NCBI GenBank assembly: GCA_902496845.1
Contig: CABVCJ010000083.1
Location: 1 to 7,390 of the forward strand
Direction of reading: 5' to 3'
From: an uncultured Collinsella sp.
GTDB taxonomy: Bacteria; Actinomycetota; Coriobacteriia; Coriobacteriales; Coriobacteriaceae
DNA length: 7,390 nt
Under the pieces are notes generated by a model. The model did no database searches. It was not told the DNA's origin and worked only from the letters and a program-made list of their open reading frames with translations. A program made the position numbers and the translations under genes. Positions 1-5,226 of this stretch are shown piece after piece. Positions within the stretch are counted from its first letter, which is position 1. Every line of letters begins with the position of its first letter.

Positions 1-203
1 CGTCGCTGCTCAAGACCAAGACGACCACCAACACGCAGGGCGTCCAGGCCTTTACCGCCAAGAAGGGCCGCTCGGTCACCACCGTCGGCACGACCGGGGA
101 AATCCTTGGCGCCGGCGTCTCGGCCGAGAAGTTCACCGCGCAGAGCCTCCCCTCAGCCGGTGCCCTCATGAAGGAAAACGACATGCCGAGCTTGTTTGAC
201 TAG
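1..203 (+). CDS. 3' end of a probable DNA gyrase/topoisomerase IV subunit A-like protein (partial)
   Basis: An open frame enters from the left edge (first full codon at 3) and stops at TAG 201-203, giving about 66 residues. The segment KTTTNTQGVQAFTAKKGRSV, with alternating basic and small residues, resembles the last blades of the C-terminal beta-propeller of GyrA/ParC-type subunits. In some clostridial and actinobacterial type IIA topoisomerases a KTT-x-NTQGVQ-like element occurs near the C-terminus. The tail ends in an acidic stretch, KENDMPSLFD. The catalytic domains lie outside the window, so the family call rests on a short stretch recalled by eye. A strong terminator follows 37 bases downstream, so this is the last gene of its transcript. 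Codon use is GC-rich, unlike the next gene, which marks 203-450 as a compositional boundary. Confidence 0.45.
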   Translation, partial: SLLKTKTTTNTQGVQAFTAKKGRSVTTVGTTGEILGAGVSAEKFTAQSLPSAGALMKENDMPSLFD

Positions 204-239
204 GACGACGGCAACGAGATCGTTAGATACTTCGCAAAG

Positions 240-288
240 CGACGAGGCCCGGAACGCAACGGCATTGCGCCCGGGACTCGTCGTTTTT
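240..288 (+). terminator. Intrinsic terminator of the topoisomerase-like gene
   Basis: CGACGAG (240-246) pairs with CTCGTCG (277-283). After one G/A mismatch, CCCGG (248-252) pairs with CCGGG (271-275), and CGCAA (255-259) pairs with TTGCG (265-269) at the tip. The stem is followed directly by TTTTT (284-288) and further pyrimidines. This is a classical rho-independent terminator on the + strand, 37 bases after the stop codon at 203. Confidence 0.93.
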
Positions 289-299
289 CTTCTCAACTA

Positions 300-348
300 T
301 TTTTTAACGCAGATAAATTGATTTCTGCTTATTTTTCTGCGTAAAAAA
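300..348. repeat. AT-rich imperfect inverted repeat upstream of the winged-helix ATPase
   Basis: TTTTTT (300-305), one extra A, then ACGCAG (307-312) mirrors CTGCGT (337-342) followed by AAAAAA (343-348). The centre is 24 bases and AT-rich. The T-run is on the 5' side on both strands, so this is not an intrinsic terminator. An operator, a cruciform or the edge of a small inserted element would fit. A weak promoter could lie inside it (TTGATT 318-323, then TAAAAA 342-347 with an 18-base spacer), but that match is poor. Confidence 0.6.
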
Positions 349-385
349 TGTCAGCGCCACTGCTTCGATGCCCTTTGGTCAGTCG

Positions 386-442
386 TTAGCAAAACTTGCA
401 AAAGTTAGCAAAACTTGCAAAAATTAGCAAAACTTGCAAAGG
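386..442 (+). repeat. Three tandem 19-bp repeats ending in the ribosome binding site
   Basis: Three adjacent copies of TTAGCAAAACTTGCAAA plus two variable bases occupy 386-404, 405-423 and 424-442. The first 17 bases are identical in all three; only the last two differ (AG, AA, GG). Each unit holds a perfect inverted repeat, GCAA-AAC-TTGC. The GG that ends copy 3 forms part of the Shine-Dalgarno sequence AAAGGAG (438-444). A protein bound here would sit between promoter and start codon. The gene that follows ends in a winged helix, so autoregulation is the simplest inference. Confidence 0.85.
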
Positions 443-449
443 AGCTACC

Positions 450-1544
450 ATGGAGTACAGCAAGAACCCCTTTACCCCGACGTTCGGAAGCGTCCCTCCC
501 TTTCTAGCGGGTCGCGAGCATATCCTGCGTGACATCAACCGTGGCTTTATCAACGGCCCGGGAGATCCCAACCTGTCAACCATTTTTACTGGCGCAAGGG
601 GAACGGGCAAGACGGCGCTTCTCTCGCTCCTTTCAGAAACGGCGCTTGAACACGGCTGGATCGCAGCAAATGTCTCCGCCATGCCAGGCATGCTCGAAGA
701 TATTATCGAGCGAACCAAAGAAGCCGCAGATAGCTACCTCTCACAGCCTCACGCGCGCATAAACGGTGTTCAAATTGGCCCAGTGGGCATCGATTGGACA
801 TATGCTCAAGAGGCTCAGGGCAACTGGCGCACGCGCATGAATGGCATCTTTAAGCAACTCGAAAAACATGACATCGGACTTCTCATCACCATCGATGAAG
901 TCACCGTCGATCTCGAAGAAATGCTTCAATTTGCCTCTGTTTACCAGCACTTTGTACGCGAAGGTAAAAAAGTTGCCCTACTCATGGCAGGACTGCCCTA
1001 CAAAGTATCGGCGTTGCTGCGCAACGATTCCGTCTCGTTCCTTAGGCGTTCCCAATATCATCAGTTGGGACGAATCACTGATGTTGAGATTGCAAATGCA
1101 TTTCGTAAAACCATTGAAGCAGGAGGACGCTCAATCACACCAGAAGCACTCGAGGATGCCGTGAAGGCCGTCGACGGATTCCCCTACATGATGCAGCTCG
1201 TCGGATATCGCACTTGGGATGTTTCGGCGAGCTCGCCCAAAATCAGCGCACCTGATGTCCAGCAGGGTTCGCTGCTTGCCCGTATGGAACTGCGCGATCG
1301 CATTCTCGAAACGACCTATCGGGAGCTTTCTGACAAAGACATCGAATTCTTGTTGGCGATGCTGCCCGATTCTGGCCCCAGCAGGGTCTCGGAGATAGCC
1401 AAACGCATGGGCGTCGCCAGCAACTACGCAAGCCAATACAAACGCCGCCTCCTGGAGGACGGCGTCATTGGAGAGCGCGGGCGTGGTCTCGTTGGCTTTG
1501 ACATTCCCGCGTTCAGGGAATTCTTGAACGAGAAGGCGTTTTAG
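450..1544 (+). CDS. P-loop ATPase with C-terminal winged-helix domain, function unknown
   Basis: A 364-residue protein starting at ATG 450, which has AAAGGAG at 438-444 with five bases between. A longer reading from TTG 396 would only translate the upstream repeats as lysine- and alanine-rich peptide, so it is rejected. After an N-terminal NPFTPTFG..PPFLAGRE element the Walker A motif GARGTGKT lies at 48-55. Walker B, LLITIDE, is at 144-150 with D149 and E150, and a sensor-1-like strand ALLMAGLPY is at 176-184. Residues about 296-345 form a winged helix (DKDIEFLLAML, then SEIAKRMGVASNYASQYKRRLLEDGVI). The layout matches orphan bacterial AAA+/Orc1-Cdc6-like or STAND-type ATPases annotated only as ATP-binding protein. 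No partner gene is co-transcribed. Local base composition is AT-richer than the flanking genes, suggesting transfer. Likely cytoplasmic and DNA-binding; cellular role not known. Confidence 0.88.
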   Translation: MEYSKNPFTPTFGSVPPFLAGREHILRDINRGFINGPGDPNLSTIFTGARGTGKTALLSLLSETALEHGWIAANVSAMPGMLEDIIERTKEAADSYLSQPHARINGVQIGPVGIDWTYAQEAQGNWRTRMNGIFKQLEKHDIGLLITIDEVTVDLEEMLQFASVYQHFVREGKKVALLMAGLPYKVSALLRNDSVSFLRRSQYHQLGRITDVEIANAFRKTIEAGGRSITPEALEDAVKAVDGFPYMMQLVGYRTWDVSASSPKISAPDVQQGSLLARMELRDRILETTYRELSDKDIEFLLAMLPDSGPSRVSEIAKRMGVASNYASQYKRRLLEDGVIGERGRGLVGFDIPAFREFLNEKAF

Positions 1545-1573
1545 CACGCCGGAATTGTCCGCGGAAGCATCAA

Positions 1574-1641
1574 CGCATGGCAATCAGCATTCCTCTTGGT
1601 AAGGATAGCAAGCATTTTCCACCAACACCGATTGCCATGCG
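1574..1641. repeat. 12-bp perfect inverted repeat between two convergent genes
   Basis: CGCATGGCAATC at 1574-1585 is repeated in perfect inversion as GATTGCCATGCG at 1630-1641, with 44 bases between. It fills most of the 108-base gap between the stop of the winged-helix ATPase (1544) and the stop of the convergent flavoprotein gene (1653). Neither arm is followed by a T-run, so it is not a standard intrinsic terminator. It could form a long stem in read-through RNA from either strand, or be a protein or recombination site. Confidence 0.7.
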
Positions 1642-1652
1642 CTCTTCTTGCC

Positions 1653-2183
1653 TTAGGCGAGCTTGCGAGCGAGCTCTCGTACCTCTTCCAACTTGGGCGA
1701 CGATGCCATGCTGTCGCGCTCGGTCATACCGCTGATGGTGACAATGCCCTGGTCCTCCCACTTGCAGTACGCGCAGGTTGACTTGTACATAGCAATCGCC
1801 GCATCATAGACGCCCTCGCTGTGGCTATCGAGCAAAAGGGCCGTCTTGGTGAACGGGAAGCCCGTGGCACCGAAGGCGTACAGGCGGTCGACGGCGGCTT
1901 TCTCCTGCGCAGTGATATCAAACCAGTAGATAGGCGAAGCGAAGACAACCATGTCGGCGTCTTTCAGCGACTCGATCACGTTGGCCATGTCATCCTTCTG
2001 CACACAGGTGCCCTCGTGGGCGAAGCAATACTGACACCCCAGGCAACCAGCGATCTTCTTGCTGGCAACGCGGATGACCTCGACCGTATGGCCGACCTCG
2101 CGCGCGGTCTCGGCAAACGCCTCGACCATGGTGTCGGTATTGGCGCCCTTGCGCGGGCTACCACTCAATACAACGATATTCAT
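1653..2183 (-). CDS. Flavodoxin-fold NAD(P)H-dependent oxidoreductase, iron-sulfur flavoprotein-like
   Basis: A 176-residue protein of the NADPH-dependent FMN reductase/flavodoxin-like superfamily. The N-terminus MNIVVLSGSPRKGANTDTM has the beta-strand plus SGSPRKGxNT loop that binds the FMN phosphate. ASPIYWFDITAQEKAAVDRL (82-101) is the usual second FMN-contact segment, followed by the dimer helix. Between them C47, C50, C53 and C60 form CX2CX2CX6C, which fits the compact cluster motif described for archaeal-type iron-sulfur flavoproteins; many bacterial relatives keep the cysteines without a proven cluster. Two further cysteines lie at 137 and 140 (CAYC). The ATG at 2183 is preceded on its strand by AAGGAGGGA (2191-2199), a near-perfect ribosome binding site. 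It is transcribed alone and is convergent with the upstream ATPase. The electron acceptor or substrate cannot be told from the sequence; a redox or xenobiotic-reducing role is typical of the family. Confidence 0.9.
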   Translation of the reverse strand: MNIVVLSGSPRKGANTDTMVEAFAETAREVGHTVEVIRVASKKIAGCLGCQYCFAHEGTCVQKDDMANVIESLKDADMVVFASPIYWFDITAQEKAAVDRLYAFGATGFPFTKTALLLDSHSEGVYDAAIAMYKSTCAYCKWEDQGIVTISGMTERDSMASSPKLEEVRELARKLA

Positions 2184-2200
2184 AGAAATCTCCCTCCTTC

Positions 2201-2232
2201 ATGCCGCAGGCGCGCGGCATATTTTTTGTTTT
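2201..2232 (+). terminator. Terminator-like hairpin pointing rightward, overlapping the flavoprotein leader
   Basis: On the + strand ATGCCGC (2201-2207) pairs with GCGGCAT (2214-2220) over a six-base loop, followed by ATTTTTTGTTTT (2221-2232). This has the form of an intrinsic terminator for + strand RNA. On the minus strand the same hairpin lies in the flavoprotein mRNA leader, directly upstream of its Shine-Dalgarno sequence (2191-2199), where it could instead influence translation. No + strand gene ends just before it; the nearest is the ATPase ending at 1544. Confidence 0.6.
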
Positions 2233-2284
2233 AACCAAAACGGATGGAGTTATTCAATCGCCTCGTTTCAGCTACTTCCACTTA

Positions 2285-2316
2285 GTAATAGGAGCCACTG
2301 GTCAAAAGCCTGTCAA
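2285..2316 (-). promoter_or_regulatory. Tentative promoter for the flavoprotein gene
   Basis: On the minus strand there is a consensus -35 box TTGACA (complement of 2311-2316) and a -10-like TATTAC (complement of 2285-2290). The spacer is 20 bases, longer than the usual 16-18, so the assignment is weak. The rest of the 2184-2419 interval holds no gene I can support. Confidence 0.3.
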
Positions 2317-2419
2317 CATCAAAACAAGTTTTCAATCTATCGATTCTACGTGAGGCAATGGTCCTCATTTGATACCCGCGCTGTTTGCGCACTTGGGAGC
2401 AAAGGGATCTGGCCACCAC

Positions 2420-3655
2420 TCAAATTAGATCACCGCCATCTTGCATAAACGACGCCATATTAAGGTGCCTGACGCCATCCCTTTCCTGCAATAGAGGATC
2501 AAGCGTGAACAAGTAGCGCGGATACCCATCCCGGATGTGGCCGAACGGCCTGTACTCGCGCTCCTCGACGCCTCTGTCGGCAATCGACATAGAGACCTGG
2601 ATGTAGGCGTAAGCATTGCGCCTACGAGCGATGAAGTCACACTCGAGCTTCCCAATACGGCCCACAGAAAGCTCGTACCCGCGCGATGCAAGATAGAGGT
2701 AGAGCACGTTCTCCAACGCCGGCCCGTAGTTAATCCTCGCATCCGTGTTCATAGCGAAATAGAAGCCGGAATCAGCCAGGTAGTACTTCTCTTCGCGGAT
2801 AAGCGATCGCCGAGACTTGAGATCGAACCTCGAGCAGCGATAAAGGATCTTCGCGTCAACAAGAATCTGGATATACCGATTGAGCGTTTCGCGCTTGATG
2901 GGAATCTTCTCGACATCATTGAAGTACGCAAGGAGGTTCTTCAGGTTCGTCGGCGCACCAAAGTTGTTGATGAGATACGTCTGGACGGCATCGAAAACCG
3001 AGACATTCTTAATCTTGTTCGAATGTTTGACGTCCTTTTCAAAGATTTCATGAATAACACTTTTGATATAGGTGCGCTTTTCATCCTCGCCCTCATACTC
3101 CAACGCTTTGGGAAATCCTCCAAGGGTCAGATACTCGGTAAACTCTCCCACGAGAAAGTCATTGACAGGCTTTCCGAGAAAACGCTTCATATCGATATAT
3201 TCCGCAAAGTCGAGTGGGAACACCTCGAACTCGATATAGCGACCCGTCAGCTTTGTAACAAGCTGCCCAGAAAGCAGATATGAATTCGAACCGGTAATGA
3301 AGATGGACCAACCGCCATCTGTCCGGTAGCCGTTGATGAGCAGCTCGAATTCTTTGACGTTCTGAATCTCATCGATGAAGAGATACTTCGTCCCCTCAGT
3401 GTCTGCTGGAGTCGACATGTCAATCAGATTTTCGAGCTCATCGGTCGTCTTGACCTTCCTATTCTCCCGTGAGTCGAGGTCGATATAGATGATATGGTCG
3501 CTCGCTACACCGGATTCCACAAGCTCGTCTGCGATTGATTGCATGAGACAGGATTTACCGCATCTGCGAACACCGGTAATCACCTTGATCATCCCGTCAT
3601 CGTGGTAGAAACCACGCATTCGCTTCAGATACTTTTCACGTCGGTATATACGCAA
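2420..3655 (-). CDS. AAA_14/DUF4143 family ATPase
   Basis: A full-length 411-residue member of the AAA_14 plus DUF4143 family. The N-terminal YRREKYLKRMRGFYHDDGMIKVITGVRRCGKS gives Walker A at 28-35 (GVRRCGKS). Walker B, YLFIDE, is at 91-96, and the sensor strand IFITGSNSYLLSG is at 118-130. GGFPKAL (179-185) and the helical region after it are the usual linker, with a winged-helix-like part around 210-290. The C-terminal DUF4143 part (about 290-380) has a restriction-endonuclease-like core: E315 in ALEN, D340 in ECDFIARR and YIQV at 351-354, where the canonical E-x-K is degenerate. Translation starts at TTG 3655, preceded by AAGGGGG six bases away; the nearby ATG and GTG codons are out of frame. 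No partner gene is evident. The family is abundant in bacteria and archaea, but its role is not established. Likely a single-gene transcript from the promoter at 3679-3684. Confidence 0.92.
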   Translation of the reverse strand: MRIYRREKYLKRMRGFYHDDGMIKVITGVRRCGKSCLMQSIADELVESGVASDHIIYIDLDSRENRKVKTTDELENLIDMSTPADTEGTKYLFIDEIQNVKEFELLINGYRTDGGWSIFITGSNSYLLSGQLVTKLTGRYIEFEVFPLDFAEYIDMKRFLGKPVNDFLVGEFTEYLTLGGFPKALEYEGEDEKRTYIKSVIHEIFEKDVKHSNKIKNVSVFDAVQTYLINNFGAPTNLKNLLAYFNDVEKIPIKRETLNRYIQILVDAKILYRCSRFDLKSRRSLIREEKYYLADSGFYFAMNTDARINYGPALENVLYLYLASRGYELSVGRIGKLECDFIARRRNAYAYIQVSMSIADRGVEEREYRPFGHIRDGYPRYLFTLDPLLQERDGVRHLNMASFMQDGGDLI

Positions 3656-3678
3656 GATGCACCCCCTTTTCAGTGTCC

Positions 3679-3687
3679 ATTATATCA
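3679..3687 (-). promoter_or_regulatory. Extended -10 promoter of the DUF4143 ATPase gene
   Basis: On the minus strand TGATATAAT contains a consensus TATAAT (complement of 3679-3684) and the upstream TG of an extended -10. The -35 region is an A-run without consensus. The start codon is about 24 bases downstream. ACCCCC (3661-3666) and GGGGGT (3693-3698) form an inverted pair flanking the box. Confidence 0.65.
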
Positions 3688-3695
3688 GTTATGGG

Positions 3696-3728
3696 GGTAC
3701 TTTTTTACATTTTATAAAAAAGCGTACC
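3696..3728. repeat. Palindrome over the -35 region of the DUF4143 promoter
   Basis: GGTAC (3696-3700) and TTTTTTA (3701-3707) mirror TAAAAAA (3715-3721) and GTACC (3724-3728), with a 7-base centre and a GC bulge at 3722-3723. The left arm lies where the -35 element of the 3679-3684 promoter should be, so a bound protein would compete with polymerase. An operator role is inferred. Confidence 0.6.
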
Positions 3729-3746
3729 GATAACTTATTCCCGCTT

Positions 3747-3781
3747 AGTTTCGAAAGTCAAATAACTTTGAAGTTTCGAAA
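3747..3781. promoter_or_regulatory. Twin TTTCGAAA palindromes, candidate operator pair
   Basis: AGTTTCGAAA occurs at 3747-3756 and again at 3772-3781, 25 bases apart; each contains the 8-base palindrome TTTCGAAA. Between them AAAGT (3754-3758) and ACTTT (3765-3769) add a nested inverted repeat. A second minus-strand promoter could overlap the left copy (TTGACT, complement of 3756-3761; TAAGTT, complement of 3732-3737; 18-base spacer). This suggests a two-site operator controlling the DUF4143 gene. The regulator is not identifiable here. Confidence 0.55.
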
Positions 3782-3867
3782 CCGAGAAGGCAATATGCGC
3801 AAAGACGCGTCCGAGGGGTAATCCCCAGCCACGTCATGTCGGCAGCGATGAAGGGCGCGTCCGCGCG

Positions 3868-3876
3868 TGCTACAAT
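3868..3876 (+). promoter_or_regulatory. Candidate extended -10 promoter of the yjdF-like gene
   Basis: TGCTACAAT provides an extended -10 (TG at 3868-3869, TACAAT at 3871-3876). No good -35 is visible 16-18 bases upstream. Transcription from it would start near 3883, just inside the structured leader; if the leader stem begins at 3880 a start further upstream would be needed. Confidence 0.4.
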
Positions 3877-3879
3877 GCG

Positions 3880-3995
3880 GGCACCAGAGATGAAAACACA
3901 GTCCCCGTCGGGTAGTCGTGGGCGTGCGCTAGTCCGCATCAGTAACCTGCCTCCTTGGTTGTCCCTTCTCTGCATGGTCATCTACATAAAGGAGG
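3880..3995 (+). ncRNA. Structured leader with anti-Shine-Dalgarno switch; candidate yjdF-type riboswitch
   Basis: The leader folds into a compact junction. GAT (3889-3891) can close on ATC (3938-3940), enclosing hairpins 3904-3906/3910-3912 (CCC/GGG) and 3918-3923/3932-3937 (GTGGGC with GTCCGC, two G-U pairs). Downstream, CCTCCTT (3950-3956) is perfectly complementary to the ribosome binding site AAGGAGG (3989-3995). TGCC (3948-3951) could pair with GGCA (3880-3883) and shares bases 3950-3951 with the anti-Shine-Dalgarno, so the two pairings exclude each other. This is the form of a translational riboswitch. Genes of this family are known to carry the yjdF RNA, which senses aza-aromatic compounds. 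I cannot match the consensus base by base from memory, so the class is inferred from gene context. Confidence 0.55.
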
Positions 3996-4003
3996 AACCA
4001 ACC

Positions 4004-4423
4004 ATGCAGATCAGCGTGTCGTCCACCCTGACCGTATATCACGACGGTCAATTCTGGGTCGGGCTGGCGGAGCACGTCGAGAGCGGAAGGTATGGCGTCG
4101 CCCGCATCGTCTTCGGCGCGGAGCCGTCCGATGAGGAGATTCTGCGATTCGTTACAAGCGAATGGGAGAAGCTCTCGTTCTTCGGCGACAAGGCCACTGA
4201 AACAAGCAAGCCCGCGAAGAACCCCAAGCGGCGCGCTCGCGAGGCAGCGAAAGCCCTTAAACGGCCCGCGGTGAGCACCAAGGCACAACAGGCGCTCGCG
4301 GCACAGCGGGAAACGATGAAGCGGGAGTCAGCTCAAGCAAGAAGCCGACGCCGTGTGGAAAAGGCTGATGCGCGCTACGAACAGAGAAAACTGAAGCGCA
4401 AGCAGAAACATCGCGGGCATTGA
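4004..4423 (+). CDS. yjdF: YjdF-like protein (DUF2992 family)
   Basis: A 139-residue protein starting at ATG 4004, with AAAGGAGG at 3988-3995 and eight bases between. An upstream in-frame extension from 3836 would cover the promoter and structured leader and is rejected. The N-terminal half, LTVYHDGQFWVGLAEHVESGRYGVARIVFGAEPSDEEILRFV (residues 9-50), has the recognisable DUF2992 pattern: VY-DGQFWVG, then a basic turn, then VFG-EPSDEEIL. The C-terminal half (about 66-139) is a low-complexity, lysine- and arginine-rich helix with repeated KR, RRR and KRKQKH runs, suggesting RNA or ribosome contact. The family is best known from Bacillota, where it is commonly preceded by the yjdF riboswitch; its biochemical role is not established. 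The gene stands alone and no terminator is obvious after it. Confidence 0.85.
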   Translation: MQISVSSTLTVYHDGQFWVGLAEHVESGRYGVARIVFGAEPSDEEILRFVTSEWEKLSFFGDKATETSKPAKNPKRRAREAAKALKRPAVSTKAQQALAAQRETMKRESAQARSRRRVEKADARYEQRKLKRKQKHRGH

Positions 4424-4488
4424 TCGCTATTTGCAGCAAGGCAAACCATATACAGCAGCGGCGCCAGTTCCACTTGAAGCCGACGCCG
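4341..4488 (+). repeat. 13-bp direct repeat linking the yjdF 3' end with downstream spacer
   Basis: GAAGCCGACGCCG occurs inside the yjdF-like gene (4341-4353) and again in the downstream spacer (4476-4488); a GCTGATG follows each copy within about 20 bases. This may mark a small duplication or the edge of an insertion. Apart from this repeat and the toxin terminator, the spacer 4424-4584 shows nothing I can support as a gene. Confidence 0.4.
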
Positions 4489-4584
4489 CGTAGACGCTGA
4501 TGGTGACGGCTGTGCACGGGCACGAGCGCGCCACCGCACTTCACAGCTTGTTTCTCAAGTATTTGGGACGCACACGCGGCGTTC

Positions 4585-4607
4585 AAAAATGCGGAGCGAC
4601 TCCGCAT
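4585..4607 (-). terminator. Intrinsic terminator of the toxin-like gene
   Basis: ATGCGGAG (4589-4596) pairs with CTCCGCAT (4600-4607) over a three-base loop. Read on the minus strand the hairpin is followed by a run of five T (complement of 4585-4589). It lies 25 bases beyond the toxin stop codon and defines the end of that transcript. Confidence 0.85.
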
Positions 4608-4631
4608 GGCTCGAGACTGAGCCGAGATGCC

Positions 4632-5081
4632 CTACTTCTCGCCCTCCAGCAGTCCCACGATGCGGTCGATGTCGACGGCAAAGCGAGGCCTTCCCTCGCG
4701 CTCGTAGCGGTCGAGGTATGCCTGGCACTCGGAGACAATGCGCTTGGTGTTGCCATCGATGATGCGCTGGAGCGTCTCGTAGTAGGCCGAGCCCTCGGTC
4801 CTGAAGCGGCGCTGGTAGGCCTTGGTTATGGGGAACATCTTGATGTAGTGGATGCCGTGGCGGCAGCCGGGGCGCGTCGTGGGGCGGGGTGGCAACGCAA
4901 AGTACTGGTCTTTGGGCACGTTAGGGGCGATGTTGGAACGCAGCGGCACGGCGAAGCCCCTGCGCTTCCCGCGGAAACGCAGCCTCACCACCACGATGCA
5001 GGGACGATTGTGCTTAAGCATGAGCTCACGGTCGCCATCGACGAGGTCGAAGAAGTCCTGGGAGATGGATACGATCTTCAT
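4632..5081 (-). CDS. Putative type III toxin-antitoxin endoribonuclease toxin (ToxN/AbiQ/TenpN-like)
   Basis: A 149-residue protein beginning MKIVSISQDFFDLVDGD. The segments RPCIVVVRLRFRGKRRGFAVPLRSNI (26-51), RPGCRHGIHYIKMFPI (70-85) and the C-terminal helices (100-125, LQRIIDGNTKRIVSECQAYL) follow the order seen in ToxN/AbiQ/TenpN toxins: N-terminal strand-helix, a Y/C-x-V-V-V strand, a conserved P-L-x-S turn, an I-P/F-P-I strand and two helices. Those toxins are single-domain endoribonucleases with a compact SH3-like barrel, held inactive by a small RNA encoded just upstream. The ATG at 5081 has GAAGGGGGG (complement of 5090-5098) eight bases before it. Upstream lies a structured RNA region and downstream a dedicated terminator, the layout expected of such a module. 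No protein antitoxin is adjacent. The family call is by eye; a different small nucleic-acid-binding toxin family remains possible. Confidence 0.6.
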   Translation of the reverse strand: MKIVSISQDFFDLVDGDRELMLKHNRPCIVVVRLRFRGKRRGFAVPLRSNIAPNVPKDQYFALPPRPTTRPGCRHGIHYIKMFPITKAYQRRFRTEGSAYYETLQRIIDGNTKRIVSECQAYLDRYEREGRPRFAVDIDRIVGLLEGEK

Positions 5082-5094
5082 CGATTACGCCCCC

Positions 5095-5226
5095 CTTCAT
5101 ACGAAGCGGGGCCCGCATCGCTGCAGGCCCCTACAGGTGGGCGATATTCTACGCCTTGCGGCACCCCGTCGCCCACGGAGGTTAAACGTACACGTAAGCC
5201 GTACTCTGAAAGCCGCGGCTTCCGGC
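5095..5226 (-). ncRNA. Structured leader/small RNA upstream of the toxin; candidate antitoxin or control RNA
   Basis: All structures are read on the minus strand. Hairpin 1: GGAAGC and GCUUUC around CGCG (5223-5208). Hairpin 2: GUGGGCGA with UCGCCCAC (5176-5169 and 5144-5137) enclosing GUGCC-GCAA-GGCGU (5164-5151), a GNRA tetraloop. Hairpin 3: ten continuous pairs (5131-5122 with 5117-5108) capped by GCGA, another GNRA loop. A fourth small stem, CUUC/GAAG (5106-5103 with 5098-5095), overlaps the toxin ribosome binding site. Several pairs are G-U on this strand but would be C-A mismatches on the other, so the RNA is minus-strand. Clear tandem repeats, usual for type III antitoxins, are not present; a regulatory leader is the alternative. 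Confidence 0.6.

Noticed and set aside
386..442. CRISPR-like array
   Set aside because: The 19-bp units are contiguous without spacers, so they are operator- or iteron-like rather than CRISPR.
396..449. N-terminal extension of the winged-helix ATPase from TTG 396
   Set aside because: It only translates the 19-bp repeats; ATG 450 has an excellent ribosome binding site and starts a family-like N-terminus.
2537..3283. + strand open frame of 248 codons opposite the DUF4143 ATPase
   Set aside because: The minus-strand frame contains Walker A, Walker B and DUF4143 motifs; this one has none.
3745..3981. Minus-strand 78-codon open frame between the DUF4143 ATPase and the yjdF-like gene
   Set aside because: It covers the palindromic sites and the yjdF leader, has no recognisable domain or good ribosome site, and is best explained as chance.
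4424..4607. Minus-strand frame with a KCGGALVP segment, possibly a zinc-finger remnant
   Set aside because: Only one short cysteine motif, overlaps the toxin terminator and the yjdF 3' end, and shows no further family pattern.
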